Source: Trachythela sp. YZ-2020 (taxonomy: Eukaryota > Cnidaria > Anthozoa > Malacalcyonacea > Clavulariidae). From it: DNA of 64,000 nucleotides. The position numbers and the translations under genes are program-made. The notes under the pieces were generated by a model. The model searched no databases, was not told the origin of the DNA, and saw nothing but the letters and a program-made list of their open reading frames with translations. Numbering within the stretch: the stretch's first letter is position 1; every line of letters starts with the position of its first letter. Positions 42,130 through 54,106 of the stretch are shown here, one piece after another. The stretch is taken from positions 434,001 through 498,000 of the forward strand of contig JADLSH010000078.1 in the NCBI GenBank assembly GCA_016169945.1. Reading direction: 5' to 3'.

Positions 42130-43110
42130 CCTTTTTAAATATTGTACGAATATCCTGCATTATTCGAGCTTCTATTTCGACAAAGTTAACTCATAAAAGT
42201 GTTAAAATAATGCAATATTTATTCTCAACACTATTTGTGTCAAAATCGTCAAATCGAATTGGCATTTCGATAGTCAATAGCTATCACCTTATACTTTTAA
42301 GATTTTTAATTGAGATAAAGATATAAGCACAGTTTGGCATTTATTTCCCAAACTGCTGTGACTAGGGGGACGAAAATAGTTGATGGTATGTAATATTTAT
42401 ATGTGATGTGTCTTTAAATATTGTACGAATATCCTGCATTATTCGAGCTTCTATTTCGACAAAGTTCACTCATAAAAGTGTTAAAATAATGCCATATTTA
42501 TTCTCAACACTATTTGTGTCAAAATCGTCAAATCGAATTGTCATTTCGATAGTCAACATCACCTTATACTTTTGAAATTTTTAATTGGTATAAAGATATA
42601 AGCACAGTTTGGCATTTCTTTCCCAAACTGATGTGACTAGGGGGACGAAACGAGTTGATGGTATGTAATATTTATATGTGATTGTGGTGTGCCTTTTTAA
42701 ATATTGTACGAATATCCTGCATTATTCAAGCTTCTATTTCGACAAAGTTCACTCATAAAAGTGTTAAAATAATGCCATATTTATTCTCAACACCATTTGG
42801 GTCAAATCGACAATAGTTTATGGTCATTGTTTCTCATTTCAATAGTCAACATCACATTTTGACAAAGTTCACTCACAAAAGTGTTAAAATAAAGCCATAT
42901 TTATTTTCAACACTATTTGGGTCAGATCGACAATAGTTCATGGTCATTGTTTGTCATTTCAATCGTCAACATCATCTTATATTAAATTTACTTTTGATAT
43001 TTGATTGGTATAAAGATATAAGCACAGTTTGGCATTTCTTTCCCAAACTGCTGTGACTATGGACTAAATGAGTTGATGGTATGTAATATTTATATGTGGT
43101 GTGTAAATAG
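42130..43110. repeat. Tandem repeat B, about 280-bp unit, three full and one partial copies
   Basis: AAATATTGTACGAATATCC occurs at 42,137, 42,416 and 42,699 (periods 279 and 283); a fourth, partial unit lacking this start follows at about 42,855. Each full unit ends GTTGATGGTATGTAATATT. The array is framed by the two A copies. Confidence 0.9.
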
Positions 43111-43333
43111 TGCTGCTAACATAACCTTTATTCTCAAGTATAAAAGACTAAAATCTTAAGGTTTCACAATTGTTTAAAAAATTGCTCCAATGGGCTATAG
43201 GCCTTCGTCCCTTTATGCACAGTTTTTAAAAGCAACATAAACGTTCATCCACTCATTGAGTGATATTGACCTCGTGCATTGACATCTATGCAAATACACA
43301 TGCGCAGATACATGTACGCTTTGCGTACTATTT

Positions 43334-43690
43334 TTGTATCTGTGTAGCAGATATAATGCTATCGTGTTGTAAATGTTAATGTTAAGTTAGCTTGTAGCCA
43401 TTCAGCGACGAGCTTATATCAGCCAATCAGCGATTAGCTTACAAATCGACCATTGATGTTGATTATTTCAAGATGGCGGACTACTGAAGGGCGAAAATTG
43501 TAAACATGAGTAAAATTTTTAATTTGACGGTGAAAATTATGCATCAAACCAACGATCATTTTAATTTTGTGTATTGTTTTGAACATGGCAAGAGTCGAGG
43601 GAGTATTGGAAGCGGTTGGTCGCATTTTACGCGGTGAAAATGATTCGCCAATTTACACAAAGTATTTACTTTACTTGACCTGCTATTGTA
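43334..43690. repeat. Repeat A, copy 2
   Basis: Same order of blocks as 41,690-42,060, preceded by the GTAGCAGATATAATGC block also found at 41,340. It lacks about 60 bp present in copy 1 and differs at several bases (for example GAAGCGGTTGGTCGC versus GAAGTGGTTGATCGC). Confidence 0.9.
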
Positions 43691-43875
43691 TTGAAATTAT
43701 TTCATTTATTTCCTGCACGCAAACCATGGTGGTCATTGTTTGATCCATGGACAACTAGGCATCTCTTTGTTTTGTTCTGTTTTGTTTTAACAAATTTATT
43801 TGGATAAATAATGTTTACAAATGTGATTAATATTTCTAAAATAAATTACAAAACAAGTCAAATAGGATCATTTTA

Positions 43876-45358
43876 AGGCCTGCTCTGGGATCTTAACTCG
43901 CCTTAAATCGCCTTAAATCGCCCTAACTCGCCTTAAATCGCGGATAAAAATTGGCAAAGATTATCTTAAATCGCTTAAACTCGCACTAAATCGCCTAAAC
44001 TCGCCAACCAAATTAAAATGCTGAAAATAGTAAATACTATATACAGTGTAAACATCCCTTCAACAGAACAATTCATAAATTGTTTTGTTTTCCTCTATTG
44101 AAAATAGTGCGGAGCCTATAAATTACAGCGTAGAGGGATTACTAGGGTATATTATTGTATATATAATGCTGTAGCTTTTGCACAGTTCCTTTCCTACATT
44201 ATATACAAGTGCTGAATTGCAGTCCCAGTAGTGCACAACATTTAATATTTTATATCAACAGTGTTGAAACTTACATAAATTGATAAACCACAGCATGATC
44301 CAAGTCAACTTTTATAGTCAGCATTATCCGGTTCATATCGTCTTATATAAAGATCCATGATCGTTCAACATTTTTAGCGTTCGACCTTGGGTCAATAGTC
44401 AATACTAAAATCTGGCATTTTCACGAATTCAGTTAAGTACTTCATGTTAGCGACTACGGAGAAAGGAGCCTTCTCTCAGGCTATCTAGCGGAAATATATT
44501 ATTCAACTCTATGAAACTTTATATAAACTAAATTTTAACATTAGTGAATTTTTGTAAATACTGCACTTTATATATCGAGGGGAATTGAAATAAATACTAA
44601 TCAATGTTGAGTTTTAGTTATTAAATAAACACATGGAAATGAAATACTATATTCGCAACGTAAATCAGGCTTATTTGGTAAGTTTAACACATGTAAATAG
44701 TAAATTCGTTTGAATTGGAACATGCATGATCACAGTTTTAATATATTCGGTACCCTTGGAATTTCCAAGATATTGACAAGGCATTCATGCATTTGGAAAT
44801 TCTCAAAATATAGGCTAGCTACCCCATGGGGTGCACTAAAACTTCTTGTTCCTACAATCCAGCCACAACCCTGATTTTTTAGATTTCCAATTGATTGTGG
44901 TTCCAGGCCTGAACTTAGTAATATGTATTAGTATGCAATTCAATTTAGAAATACATGTTATTATATACAGGTTTATGTTCTTCATTGTATTAATTCCAGC
45001 AATTTGGTGGTATAACCTTAAAATTAGTAATACGGCAAAATAACAAGCAAATTAATAAGTTTCAACTGGGTCTTGTTACATGACAGTCTACACGACCCCC
45101 TGGGGGTGTGGGTGGAGCAGTGGTGCCCTTTCAAAATACATGTACTATGTATGCACTATTAATTATGTATCATTACTGTATTTTGCTTAAATTTGTTATA
45201 CTTGCATATTTAATTACCATGTATTTTTCTTAAATCGCCTTAAATCGCCCTAAAACGCATTACCTGAAAGTTGTGTTTTTTCTTAAATCGCCTAAACTCG
45301 CCTTAACTCGCATTATCTCGCGGCGAGTTAAGGCGAGTTAAGATCCCAGAGCAGGCCT
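43876..45358. mobile_element. TIR element with subterminal repeats, 1,483 bp, 6-bp TSD
   Basis: Ends AGGCCTGCTCTGGGATC and the complement, flanked by ATTTTA (43,870-43,875 and 45,359-45,364). About 100 bp at each end consist of degenerate CTTAAATCGC and CTAAACTCGC units, probably transposase binding sites. No transposase ORF. A truncated relative begins at 48,947. Confidence 0.9.
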
Positions 45359-45689
45359 ATTTTAAATCTAAGATCCAAAAAGGCAAGGTACAAACGGGAC
45401 TCTAGGAGACGGACCCATGCAAGGCACTGTAATGAAAAGTACTTGAATGTTAAGTATATTAGTACATGCAGTATATTAGGCCTAAAAATGTACATGTATA
45501 TAAATTTTCGTTCGAGTATTCCATCTACTAACACCTTCTACTATTAATCCAATCGAACGAGATGCCGAGAAAAATCTTGATGTCTAGTACAGTATGTAGT
45601 CTGCCAATATCTCTTTACTTCCTTCCTTTCTTTCTTCATTCATCTGTAACATTTGATAATCAGGAGCTGTTGCGAAAAATGCAACTTAG

Positions 45690-45765
45690 GTCTTCTGGCA
45701 GGAATTGAACCTGCGGCTCTGCGATTCCGGTGCATCGTCCTAACCAACTGACCTGCAGAGTCCAG
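45690..45765 (-). other. tRNA-like sequence inside the MITE
   Basis: The minus strand reads GACTCTGCAGGTCAGTTGG (A-box-like) and CCGCAGGTTCAATTCCTGCC (T arm and B-box-like). The anticodon loop lacks the invariant U33, so this is tRNA-derived rather than a functional tRNA. Confidence 0.45.
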
Positions 45766-46311
45766 TTGCTGAGCATTAACCGCAAGTTCGGTATATAAAT
45801 GCGAGTTTTGCCAGTATATAGTGTATGGGTAAATATCAAGATTTTTCTCGGCATGTCGTTCGATTGGATTAACAGTAGCCTGCGTGGCAGGCGTTCTATT
45901 GTTGGGGAGAGAGTTTTGTTTAGGGGGGAGGAGAAAAAGCGAAGGGAGAGGCGAAATGAACGCCTGCCCAAATCCTATTCATAAACGAGACAAGTCTAAA
46001 ACAAATACGACTGGAAATTATAGTAACACCTCTTCAAATAACCAATGAAAAAACGCTGGGGAAATTAGTGATGATGGAGCGCTAACGCTCCGGAAATTGA
46101 TGTGCCCGAACATCGCTGTAGGTGTTCGCTTGCAAACAGAAATTGTGGTGAATTCTGAGATACTTCGCCTAATTTCGTATCAGTAAGTGAACATGCAGTC
46201 ATCCAAGAGACTGTGCTTCAGCAATCTGGTCTTTCATAATGCTCTCCAAAGGACATACCACAATACTACACTATTGAGTACCGCCATCTAAAATCTCTAG
46301 CTTCGATTTGG

Positions 46312-46545
46312 CTATTGTAAACACTTGAATTTCCCAAAGCCCGTTGGCAGAATAGCAAGCACGTCTAGACCAAAAAGCAGCTCGGTAACGGATTTTTGCT
46401 GTTCCGGCTTAAGAATAATTTCATAACCTAAACGCTCAGATAATTCAGACACAGTCTGTTCCAATACTATCTCCATTTTGCGCGGGAAATGACGAAATAC
46501 AATCCCACCATGTGGTAAGATGCAGTTGTTTTTAACACTTTTCAA
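46312..46545 (-). pseudogene. RecQ-like helicase N-terminal fragment
   Basis: From the ATG near 46,477 the frame reads MEIVLEQTVSELSERLGY, then KPEQQKSV (motif 0 region) and LAILPTGFGK (Walker A). One base too many after the GGGAAA codons turns the expected GKS into GKFKCLQ-stop. In the next frame the Ser appears (KSSVYN). It is the same helicase start as at 9,300-10,620 in function but a different subfamily in sequence. Confidence 0.65.
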
Positions 46546-46789
46546 GCGTATTACCTTTTTTGTTGACAGATCTCACTGAGTGTTGACGCGAAAGCGCATA
46601 TTAGCCAATGGGAATTTAACCGAAGGTTTTGGACACAAAAGTCTCGTTTATGAATAGGATTTGGGCAGACGTTAATTTCGCTTCTCCCTTCGCTTTTTAC
46701 TCCCCCCCTAACTTCTCATAGGAATGCATATTTACTATTGAAATCATATCAAGGGAATGCATATTTAATATTGAAATCATATCTTTTTA

Positions 46790-47940
46790 ACCGAAATAAA
46801 AAAAGGAGTGAATGGATTTGTTTCATCTGAGCGCAAGATTAAATGTGGTGTTCCTGAAGGCTCAATATTGGGGCCTATAGTTCTTTCTACTATACATAAA
46901 TGATTTACCACAATGCTTAAATGAAACTAGGTCCCGATTATTTGCTGATGACACAAATTTAACAGCCACGGGTGATACTGTAGATGATGTTGAAGTTGCT
47001 ATGAACACAGACTTAGAGAACCTCAGAAAATGATTAATAGCAAACAAGCTTAGTCTTAATGTTGCAAAAACTGAATTCATGCTAATTGGATCAAAACCAA
47101 TGATAAATAGTGTCTCGAATCATCAGATTAAAGTTAATATAGACAAAACACCAATTAAACAAGTTTTTGAATGCAAGACATTAAGAGTAACTGTTGATCA
47201 ACATCTCTCCTGGAAAAAAAATACTGAAAATGTATGTAAGAAAATAAATTCAGGACTCGGTGCCCTTCGTCGTTTGAGGGAATTTGTTGACAGAGACTCG
47301 CTCCTCTCTGTTCACAATGCAATAGTGCAACCATACTTCAATTATTGTTGTGAAGTATGGAATGTGTTTGGTGAAACCCAGTCAACAAGACTACAAAAAC
47401 TGCATAATAGAGAAGCTCGCATAATTACATATTCGAGCAATGAAGTTCATCATGATATCGTGTTAAACGAATTAGGATGGCAACCACTTAAAACGCAACG
47501 AATAAAAGCAAAGGCCATATAATAACATGGGACCAAAAAGTCTCACAAACCTTTTTATTAACAAAAACGAAACGACAAGTTACAATCTTCGGAATGTTTC
47601 ATCGACCGTTTGTTTGCCACAACCTCGTACAAACAACATGAAAAAGAGTTTCATGTTTGATGGGGCATTCATATGGAACTCTTTACCAAAGGAAATAAGA
47701 GAAAGCAAATCACTGCAAATCTTTGAACACAAAATCGCTACTCACAACTGCTAATAACCAGTTGTAAATAATTTGTAAAATACCGTAACTTTATTCTTAT
47801 TGGATTATTGGTATATTAATACCTTAGTTGATACTTTATAATTTCTAGACGGCTTGAACGATTATTTCTACTTGTACTAGTTTATATTTAATACTTCTCT
47901 TTATTGATGTACATGCACGCCTTTCATTGAAACCAGCTTT
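46790..47940 (+). mobile_element. LINE fragment, 5' truncated
   Basis: Starts in the RT at a GVPEGSILGPI-type block (46,845), then FADDTNLTATG (46,937), NKLSLNVAKTEFMLIGS, and frames 47,079-47,522 (ISSGLGALRRL-like, YFNYCCEVWN) and 47,527-47,754 (FIWNSLPKEIRES). One stop and several frameshifts. It disrupts the right TIR of the RecQ transposon. Confidence 0.85.
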
Positions 47941-48067
47941 TGTTGATGTTATCTCACCTAGCGCGCGCTCTCAAAAAAAAAGAGCGCGCTCTAAACAAAA
48001 CTCGCTCCCCCACAATAGAACGCCTGCCACGCAGGCAAGATTAACAGTAGAATGTGTTAGTAGATGG

Positions 48068-48344
48068 TATACTAGAACGGAAATCTTGGCTATGTCTAAT
48101 TTTTTTTATATATTTTCGCTCGAGATTTCCATCTTCTAACACCTTCTACATACTAGACAACAAATATATACAGACACACATAGACAATCACACGGAGAAG
48201 AGTTGACAAATACATACGAAAAAAACAGATGGACAAGGAAACAGATATTAGCCAGACAGACAAACAGACAGACAAGCCACATGCTGACATATCTATGTCC
48301 TGTGGCAAGGACAGTCACGTACCAACGACTACGTGCAAGACAGT
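48068..48344. other. Flank with partial MITE end
   Basis: 48,110-48,150 repeats the terminal text of the 45,521 MITE (TTTCCATCTTCTAACACC). No gene. Confidence 0.5.
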
Positions 48345-48593
48345 TCAGCATGATAGACTGTGGAAGGAAGGTTTAAGGAAGGTCGAGAAAGCAATGGGAC
48401 TTGAAAAAGTATCAAGATAAACTTCTTTACACACAACGTTCCAGGGTTTGACTATACCGTTAAAGAAAGACGTTTGGAAAGTGGTAGTTCTACACAAAGG
48501 AGTTTCAAGGACAACATTAGCAACCTGAGTAAGTCGCGTTTGAAAACTAGCTATATTTGTGGTAACTGTATCAGATTGTTTATGTACGCTCAT
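48345..48593 (-). pseudogene. LINE ORF2 C-terminal fragment
   Basis: The frame reads RTTTFQTSFFNGIVKPWNVV and continues KEV...FSSPIAFSTFLK, the pattern SFFNRIVKLWNxLPxEV...S...FK that ends many LINE polyproteins. No RT core next to it. Confidence 0.45.
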
Positions 48594-48946
48594 GAGACTT
48601 CTTGCATTCAGAAAAACGCAGTTTTAGCTTGAATTTACCGCGTTTTTAGAACGTAAACTATTGTTTAAGGTAGTCGATATTGTTGTTGAAGTATCAAAAG
48701 GACCTCTTCTTAATATTATATCTCGCGTTGAGATCCAAACGCGACATAGCTTATCAGACAAAGATACAAGTTCTGAGTTAGTGTAATGGATATATTGTTC
48801 TGAGTTTGTTTTTGAGCGCGCGACAAATAAGAATGGTTTGGATCTTGTGCAGAGCCAGTGAATAACGACAAGGGTTGCTAATGTTGCCAAGCAGCGAAAG
48901 CGAGAACCAAGAGAGATAAGGGGAATTCTCATAACTGATAAAGTTA

Positions 48947-49058
48947 AGGCCTGCCCTGGGATCTCAACTTGCCGTAAATCGCCTTAAATTGCCCTAACTC
49001 GCCTAAACTCGCCAACCAAATTAAAATGCTGAAAATAGTAAATACTATATACAGTGTA
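48947..49058. mobile_element. Truncated end of the AGGCCTGC element family
   Basis: AGGCCTGCCCTGGGATCTCAAC and the following TAAATCGCC/CTAAACTCGCC units and TATACAGTGTAAA match 43,876-44,055. The homology stops at about 49,058, with no right end. Confidence 0.85.
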
Positions 49059-49699
49059 AAACCCTTTCTCCAGGAGAGGGGGGTTCTGGTTGTTTATTTC
49101 AAACAATATTAGGAGGGAGTTTATCCCAGGGGGCTTGCTGGAGAGAGGGGTTTAGCCGAAACGCGAGAAGTTACATGCTTATTGATTATGCACTAGACAT
49201 TGGAAAGCCCGCACCCCCTTACCCGCACCCCCTTACCCGCACCCCCTTACCCTTAACTATTTACAGCGGTCTTACCTAGTGCGTATAAGAGAAACCAACA
49301 TGAATATATTAAGTCAGAGCTCTAGCATGTTGGTAACTGCAGCAGCCAAAGATGAGGAGCTCTAAGATTTTGCTGGAAAGTATTCTGCCTATATCTAAGA
49401 ACATGAAGTCAAAGAAAGCACAAGTACACAACCCAAGCCTGCAGCTACGCAAAGGCGGTAACTATAGTCTTGTTTTTCTTTTCTTAAACACAATATTGAT
49501 TCCTCCCAAGGGCGGGATTCAACCATTTTACGTATAGAATGCCAGTCTTTGCTCTGCCAATATTGAGCTAGCCGTCCATGTTCTTGAACATACACACTGT
49601 ACGTTTCAGTTCGTTCGCAAAATAACCCAACGGCAACGGTCTGTAACAAGTTTAAGGTATATTTTAACGTTACACTATAATGATGGCCATAGCCGGTGT
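49059..49699. other. Unassigned; short tandem repeat and tRNA-like relic
   Basis: CGCACCCCCTTAC is repeated about three to four times at 49,209-49,251. On the minus strand 49,503-49,576 has TAGCTCAATATTGG and GGTTGAATCCC (A- and B-box-like) and a CTGGCAT loop, perhaps a decayed tRNA-Ala. No coding gene. Confidence 0.35.
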
Positions 49700-49897
49700 T
49701 AATGAGTGAGTGAGTGGGTGAAGTCTTTATTTAAAGAGGGTAACACATAATAGTTTACAAGAAACTAATTAACTTGTGGCCCTCAAATTACATACAGTTA
49801 ATAACCTAATATATTAGTTTAACAAAATACAGTTAAAATTATACAGAAACCTAATTACTATTTACAGGAATCAAGGAATAAATTGTGGTATATTTGG
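49700..49897 (-). mobile_element. 3' end of a LINE, separated from its ORF by the DIRS-like element
   Basis: The minus-strand text ends TAAAGACTTCACCCACTCACTCACTCATT, a microsatellite-type LINE 3' end. The matching coding part is at 54,573-54,890. Confidence 0.55.
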
Positions 49898-50200
49898 AAA
49901 TTAAACGAGCCTTACCTGGAAGGTGAAGTTTGATGATAATTCTACCAATCCGTAGTCGTACTGAGGGTTAACATGAGATGCACGTTGTGTGTCGCCATGA
50001 GTCAGACTTTAAAACGCGGTTGTGGACACAATTAAAATACGTTTGTTACGTTTGGGCGGGTAAGATAGGGAAGGGCATGTTAACCCTCAGTACGACTACG
50101 GATTGGTAGAATTATCATCAAACTTCACCTTCCTGGTAAGGCTCGTTTAATTTCCAATTCTACCAAACCGTAGTACGTACTTCCGGTTAACATGAGATTT
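49898..50200. repeat. Right terminal repeat plus internal complementary region
   Basis: 49,898-49,975 (GGAAATTAAACGAGCC onward) is matched in inverted orientation at 50,077-50,156. Directly after that, 50,157-50,199 matches the other element end (ACCAAACCGTAGTACG). The abutment of both end sequences is the template for end-joining in DIRS replication. Confidence 0.8.
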
Positions 50201-50253
50201 CAAAGCAATTGTGGACACAACGTGTAGTAAACAAACAACACGTAAAACGCAAT

Positions 50254-51437
50254 TTATTGTAACACAGCATTTTGGAACAAACCATAATCTACGATAGGTT
50301 TGTTGTAGAATTTCTGAAACACCGAGTCTGATGACCAGCCAACATGTTTTAGTATTGTATCAACTGGCAATATGTTACTGACTTTGCTTACACTCGCAGC
50401 TCGAGTACTGTGAGTCTTGAATATCGTAGTATCAATTCCACTAAATGTGAGCAATTGCTTGATCCATCTACTTAGTGTGCTTGTACTAATTGGCCCATGT
50501 AGCTTTACATACGAAATAAGTAGTTTTGTGGATGTGCTACCCCTGATCGTTGCAGTTCTCTCTAAATAGTGCTCTAAGGTTCGATATACGCATAATTCTT
50601 CTTGGTGATACTTTCTTACATGAAAAGTAGAGAAAACGTTTCCTGGTCTGTTCTGTTTTACATGTTCCGTAAGCTGGAAAACATAGTAATCTTGTTTTTT
50701 CTTCATAGAATTAAGGTCTAAATATGTCAATGTTTGACCCCTTTGACTGGAAGTTAAAGCCAACAGCATAGCCAGTTTAAAATAATGATATTTTAACGAT
50801 AACTGATCCAGCGGGTGCAATTTCGCCATATAACTCAGAACGATATTTACGTCCCAAGTTTCAGAGTATTTTGGCGTTGGTTTTCTGGAATTTAAAACTC
50901 CTTCCATGTAACGAACCAAGAAAGGATGATTTGTCATAGTATAATTTGTACCACTAAATGTCGTATCCATTAAATAACTAGATAAATCCGAACGTGCAGT
51001 ATTAATGGTGGAATAAGACAAGTCTTGTTCATATAAAAAATGAAGAAAATTTAGCACATCGTTCACAGATGGTCGCATTGAATCAATTTTCCGTGGTAGA
51101 CAAAACTCGGTCCACTTTTTGAGGTAAACATCGTATTGTTTTTGAGTGCTTGATTTCCAAGAGCACATAATGATATTGGTAACTGCTGGAGAAACTTTGC
51201 TGTTAAGGAGGTTACTCCGGATATTTTGCATGTCATTAAGATTAGTTTGGGGCTCAAGGGATGATTGTTGTCCAGTAGGGGATTGGATAGAACATTCTTG
51301 GTCACTCTGGAAATTTTGGGATGGTCTATCAGCAAACTTAAAAGACGGGTAAACCATACCTGTGTGGTCCATAATGGAACAACAACAATCATAGTTGCTT
51401 CTTCTTGAACAACCATCTGCAGACACCTAGTTATCAA
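50254..51437 (-). CDS. Tyrosine recombinase (DIRS type)
   Basis: The open frame ends at 50,254. The N-terminal core-binding part is WKSSTQKQYDVYLKKWTEF. Catalytic motifs are all present: Arg in LTSSQRGQTL, His-x-x-Arg in KTHSTRAASV, and Trp/Tyr in HVGWSSDSVFQKFY with the nucleophilic Tyr at the end. Integration of circular cDNA is its known role. No stop lies within the recombinase itself. The upstream part overlaps another frame (51,063-51,437) that continues the RNase H linker, so the polyprotein needs a frame change near 51,200. Confidence 0.85.
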
Positions 51438-53160
51438 GCAAAAAGGCGGAAAAACGAAACTGTTAGTGAATTGTGCCCAGTTGTTCGTGAAGGCATCAAT
51501 AAATGCTGCCCCAGGGTCTGGTTGCCACGAGACGTAAACATAAATTTGATGATTAATCCTGCTCGCAAAAAGATCAATGCTAGGCAGCCCGAAATGTTCA
51601 GCAATTTTATCAAATATTGAGGGGTTTAATTACCATTCTAAAGTCGGGTTAAACTCACGAGACAGTTTGTCGGCCACAACATTTTGTTTTCCTGGGGTGT
51701 ATGAAGCATATAACCAATTATTACGAGCAATAGCCCATGACCATATGTCTCTGGCAATAGCATCACACTCTATAGAATGACATCCGCCCATCGCAGTAAT
51801 GTAGGAGACTGCTGTCATATTATCAGACTTAATTCTGATGTGTATGTCATGAGTATTGTCAAGAAGGGCCATTAGTCCGAACTTTATAGCCGATAGTTCT
51901 AAACTGCTCATATGAGAAGTTGTTTCATGATGAGCCCATAACCCTTGTGTGGTGTTGCTGCCAACTGTAGCACCCCAGCCCACATGGGAGGCATCTGTTG
52001 TCATAACAATTTCAGGAGTGCCATGATCAATTGTCCTAGATGCTGTTGGAAGGAAAGAAACCCACCAATTTAAATCATCAATGCTAACTGCAGATAAACT
52101 CATTTTGGCTTCAAAATAACTGGACGAACTCTTCAATGCTAGATCTTAATCACGTTCTAACGTGCGATAATGTATTGGCCCATATTCCACCCCCGGAAAC
52201 GTAGAAACCAAAGTTCCAATCAAAGATGCTAGTTCTCGAATAGTAAATGATCCCAGTTTTAGAAATTGTTGACATGTAGCTACAATTTTTGTGACTTTCT
52301 TGCTTGTAAGTGTAACCGTCATGGTAGCAGAATTTAACAAAAAACCTAAAAACTCCAATTTTTGTATAGGTTCGAAAACAGATTCATTCGGGTGTGGCAC
52401 AAAACCTAACCGTGTGATTAACTGCGTTGCATTCAACGTAGCCTGTTCAGATAATCTTTCTGAATCTTCAATATAAATGGAGTCGTCAATATATCCAAAA
52501 CAAGAATGACCATAATGACTACGTATAGTGGCAAATACAGGTTTCATAAACTTTGTAAAAATACGTGGGCTACTTGTAAGTCCCATGGGCAAAACTGTAA
52601 ATTGATATAATTCTCCTCGCCACATAAATTTGAGATATTTTCATAAATTTGAGATATAGTAAGCATCGCGAAGGTCTATAGAAGTCATAAACATCCAGGT
52701 TTCATTAATTTGATGGCGGATTCTAATGCGTCCATTTTAAATTTCCGATAGGTTACAGCTTCATTGAGTTTCTTAAGATTGAATATTACTCTAACTTTAC
52801 CGGACTCCTTTTTTGGCCGCAGAAAAATTGGAGAAATAATTTCTCCAAGTTCAGGATATGATCGTTCAATAATGTTTTTAGACAAAAACTCAGTAATTTC
52901 CTTATCAATAGCCTGTTGTTCTGTAGGCAGTTATGCTCGACTGGCGTTGGTTGATAATCAAATTCAATGTTACAATTGCCCACGCAAGTCAAAACAAATG
53001 GGTCTGATGTAATTTCTCGCCATTGTTCAATATAAAATTTCAGTTGACCCCCAGTGAACGGTGGTTGGTCAGAAAGTAATTTATTAATTTGTTCAAGGTA
53101 ACTAACCTGATTAGAATTGGTTACTTGCGATTCGTCTTTGTCTGAACGTAACTCGATTTG
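51438..53160 (-). pseudogene. DIRS-like RT and RNase H, several lesions
   Basis: From about 53,150 the frames read SDPFVLTCVGN, LRPKKESGKVRVIFNLKKLN, SIDLRDAYY (catalytic Asp), then MWRGELYQFTVLPMGLTSSP and FGYIDDSIYI (YIDD active site), LIGTLVSTFPGVEYG, and RNase H motifs MTTDASHVGWGA, SSLELSAI, KSDNMTAVSYI, PGKQNVVADKLSR. Lesions: a frame change near 52,920, a duplicated CTCAAATTTATG block at 52,621-52,650 with a stop, a TAA at about 52,143, and a TAA after PTLEW at 51,630. After it the linker continues (IDLFASRIN, PDPGAAFIDAF). Confidence 0.85.
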
Positions 53161-53245
53161 GCTCCTCCTCGACGGCGATAGGCGCCTCTGTTCCCGAAAA
53201 AAGACTGAAAACTGCGAGCAGGTGGAGCTCTGTAATCATTGCTCC

Positions 53246-54055
53246 TCATAGGTGGAGCACTGCTGTAGCTTCGAGGCTGCGATGCCGAGTAAGGGTGATA
53301 TCGCTGTCCACGTCCTCTACGGAAACTGGAGAGCTTGTGTACTGTGAATTAAGGTTGGGTCGTAGTAACTCGCGTCTCCTGAGATTAGACTCCCTGTTAC
53401 CAGACAGAGCTAAAACCAGAGTATGTGTTAGAATGGTTCTGACGTCACCTGTGGCTTTTTCACAAGCTTGAATCATAGCATATATAGCTGACATAAATAG
53501 CTTTTGACTCTTTGGCATGGAACTATCCGTTGACCTAACACTTTGCTTTAGTTGATGCCAAACAACTTTGTTGACTGTCGGTACCGATAAATTTTCACAA
53601 TTCTCGGGTCGAAGGTATTGATCAGATAACTCGTCAATTTTTTATTTAGGCAAGTTATTTTTGACTAGATCATTAACAATAGTTGCCAGCTTGCAGTCAA
53701 TGTCGGGCCCCGTTTTATCTGCGGTAGAAAACTCTTCAGCCAATTCATCGAATGCACTGGACGCAACGTCTTGAAGGTAATTATCTATGGCATTCGTAGC
53801 ATGTACATCGTTCGAGGCTTGTTCACTGTTCACCTCAACCTGGTCATGATCTACCTCAGCCTCAGTGGGGGCAAAATAATTCTCAAATTGTTTGAGCAGG
53901 TCATCTTTCATTGCTGACATCATATCAGTCATCATGCTCGCCAATGACTCTTTCAAATCTGCCGGATTAACTACACGCTCATTCTGTATAGTGGCCAAGT
54001 CAGCCGACTTTGCTTGGTCAGTCATATTCAGTTGAAATGAATAATTGTGCATCAT
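53246..54055 (-). pseudogene. DIRS-like ORF1 (gag-like), one nonsense codon
   Basis: ATG at 54,055. A helical, acidic N-terminal half (MMTDMMSAMKDDLLKQFENY) runs to a TAA at 53,642-53,644. The same frame then continues without a break (IDELSDQYLRPENCENLSV, LVLALSGNRESNLRRREL) to 53,246, so a single stop splits it. DIRS ORF1 proteins are thought to be gag-like; no zinc knuckle is seen. Confidence 0.7.
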
Positions 54056-54106
54056 TTGACATTGCGTATGATTTTTGTCACGCTTGATTTGTAGGCGTCT
54101 AACTCA

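Larger units (their letters stand above)
45876..48038. mobile_element. RecQ-carrying TIR transposon, second coding copy, 9-bp TSD
   Basis: Left end TAGCCTGCGTGGCAGGCG; right end is the complement with one change, finishing at 48,038. The perfect direct repeat GATTAACAG flanks it (45,867-45,875 and 48,039-48,047). The right TIR was split by a LINE: its inner part is 46,640-46,713 and its outer part about 47,990-48,038. Without the LINE the element is about 0.9 kb and holds only a helicase gene start. Confidence 0.85.
45521..48067. mobile_element. Outer TIR element (MITE) holding a tRNA-like sequence and a nested transposon
   Basis: CCATCTACTAACACCTTCTA through AAAATCTTGAT (45,521-45,582) is matched by its complement at 45,835-45,875, continued after the nested element at 48,048-48,067. 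Without the nested insertion the element would be about 375 bp. A related partial end occurs at 48,110-48,150. Confidence 0.85.
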
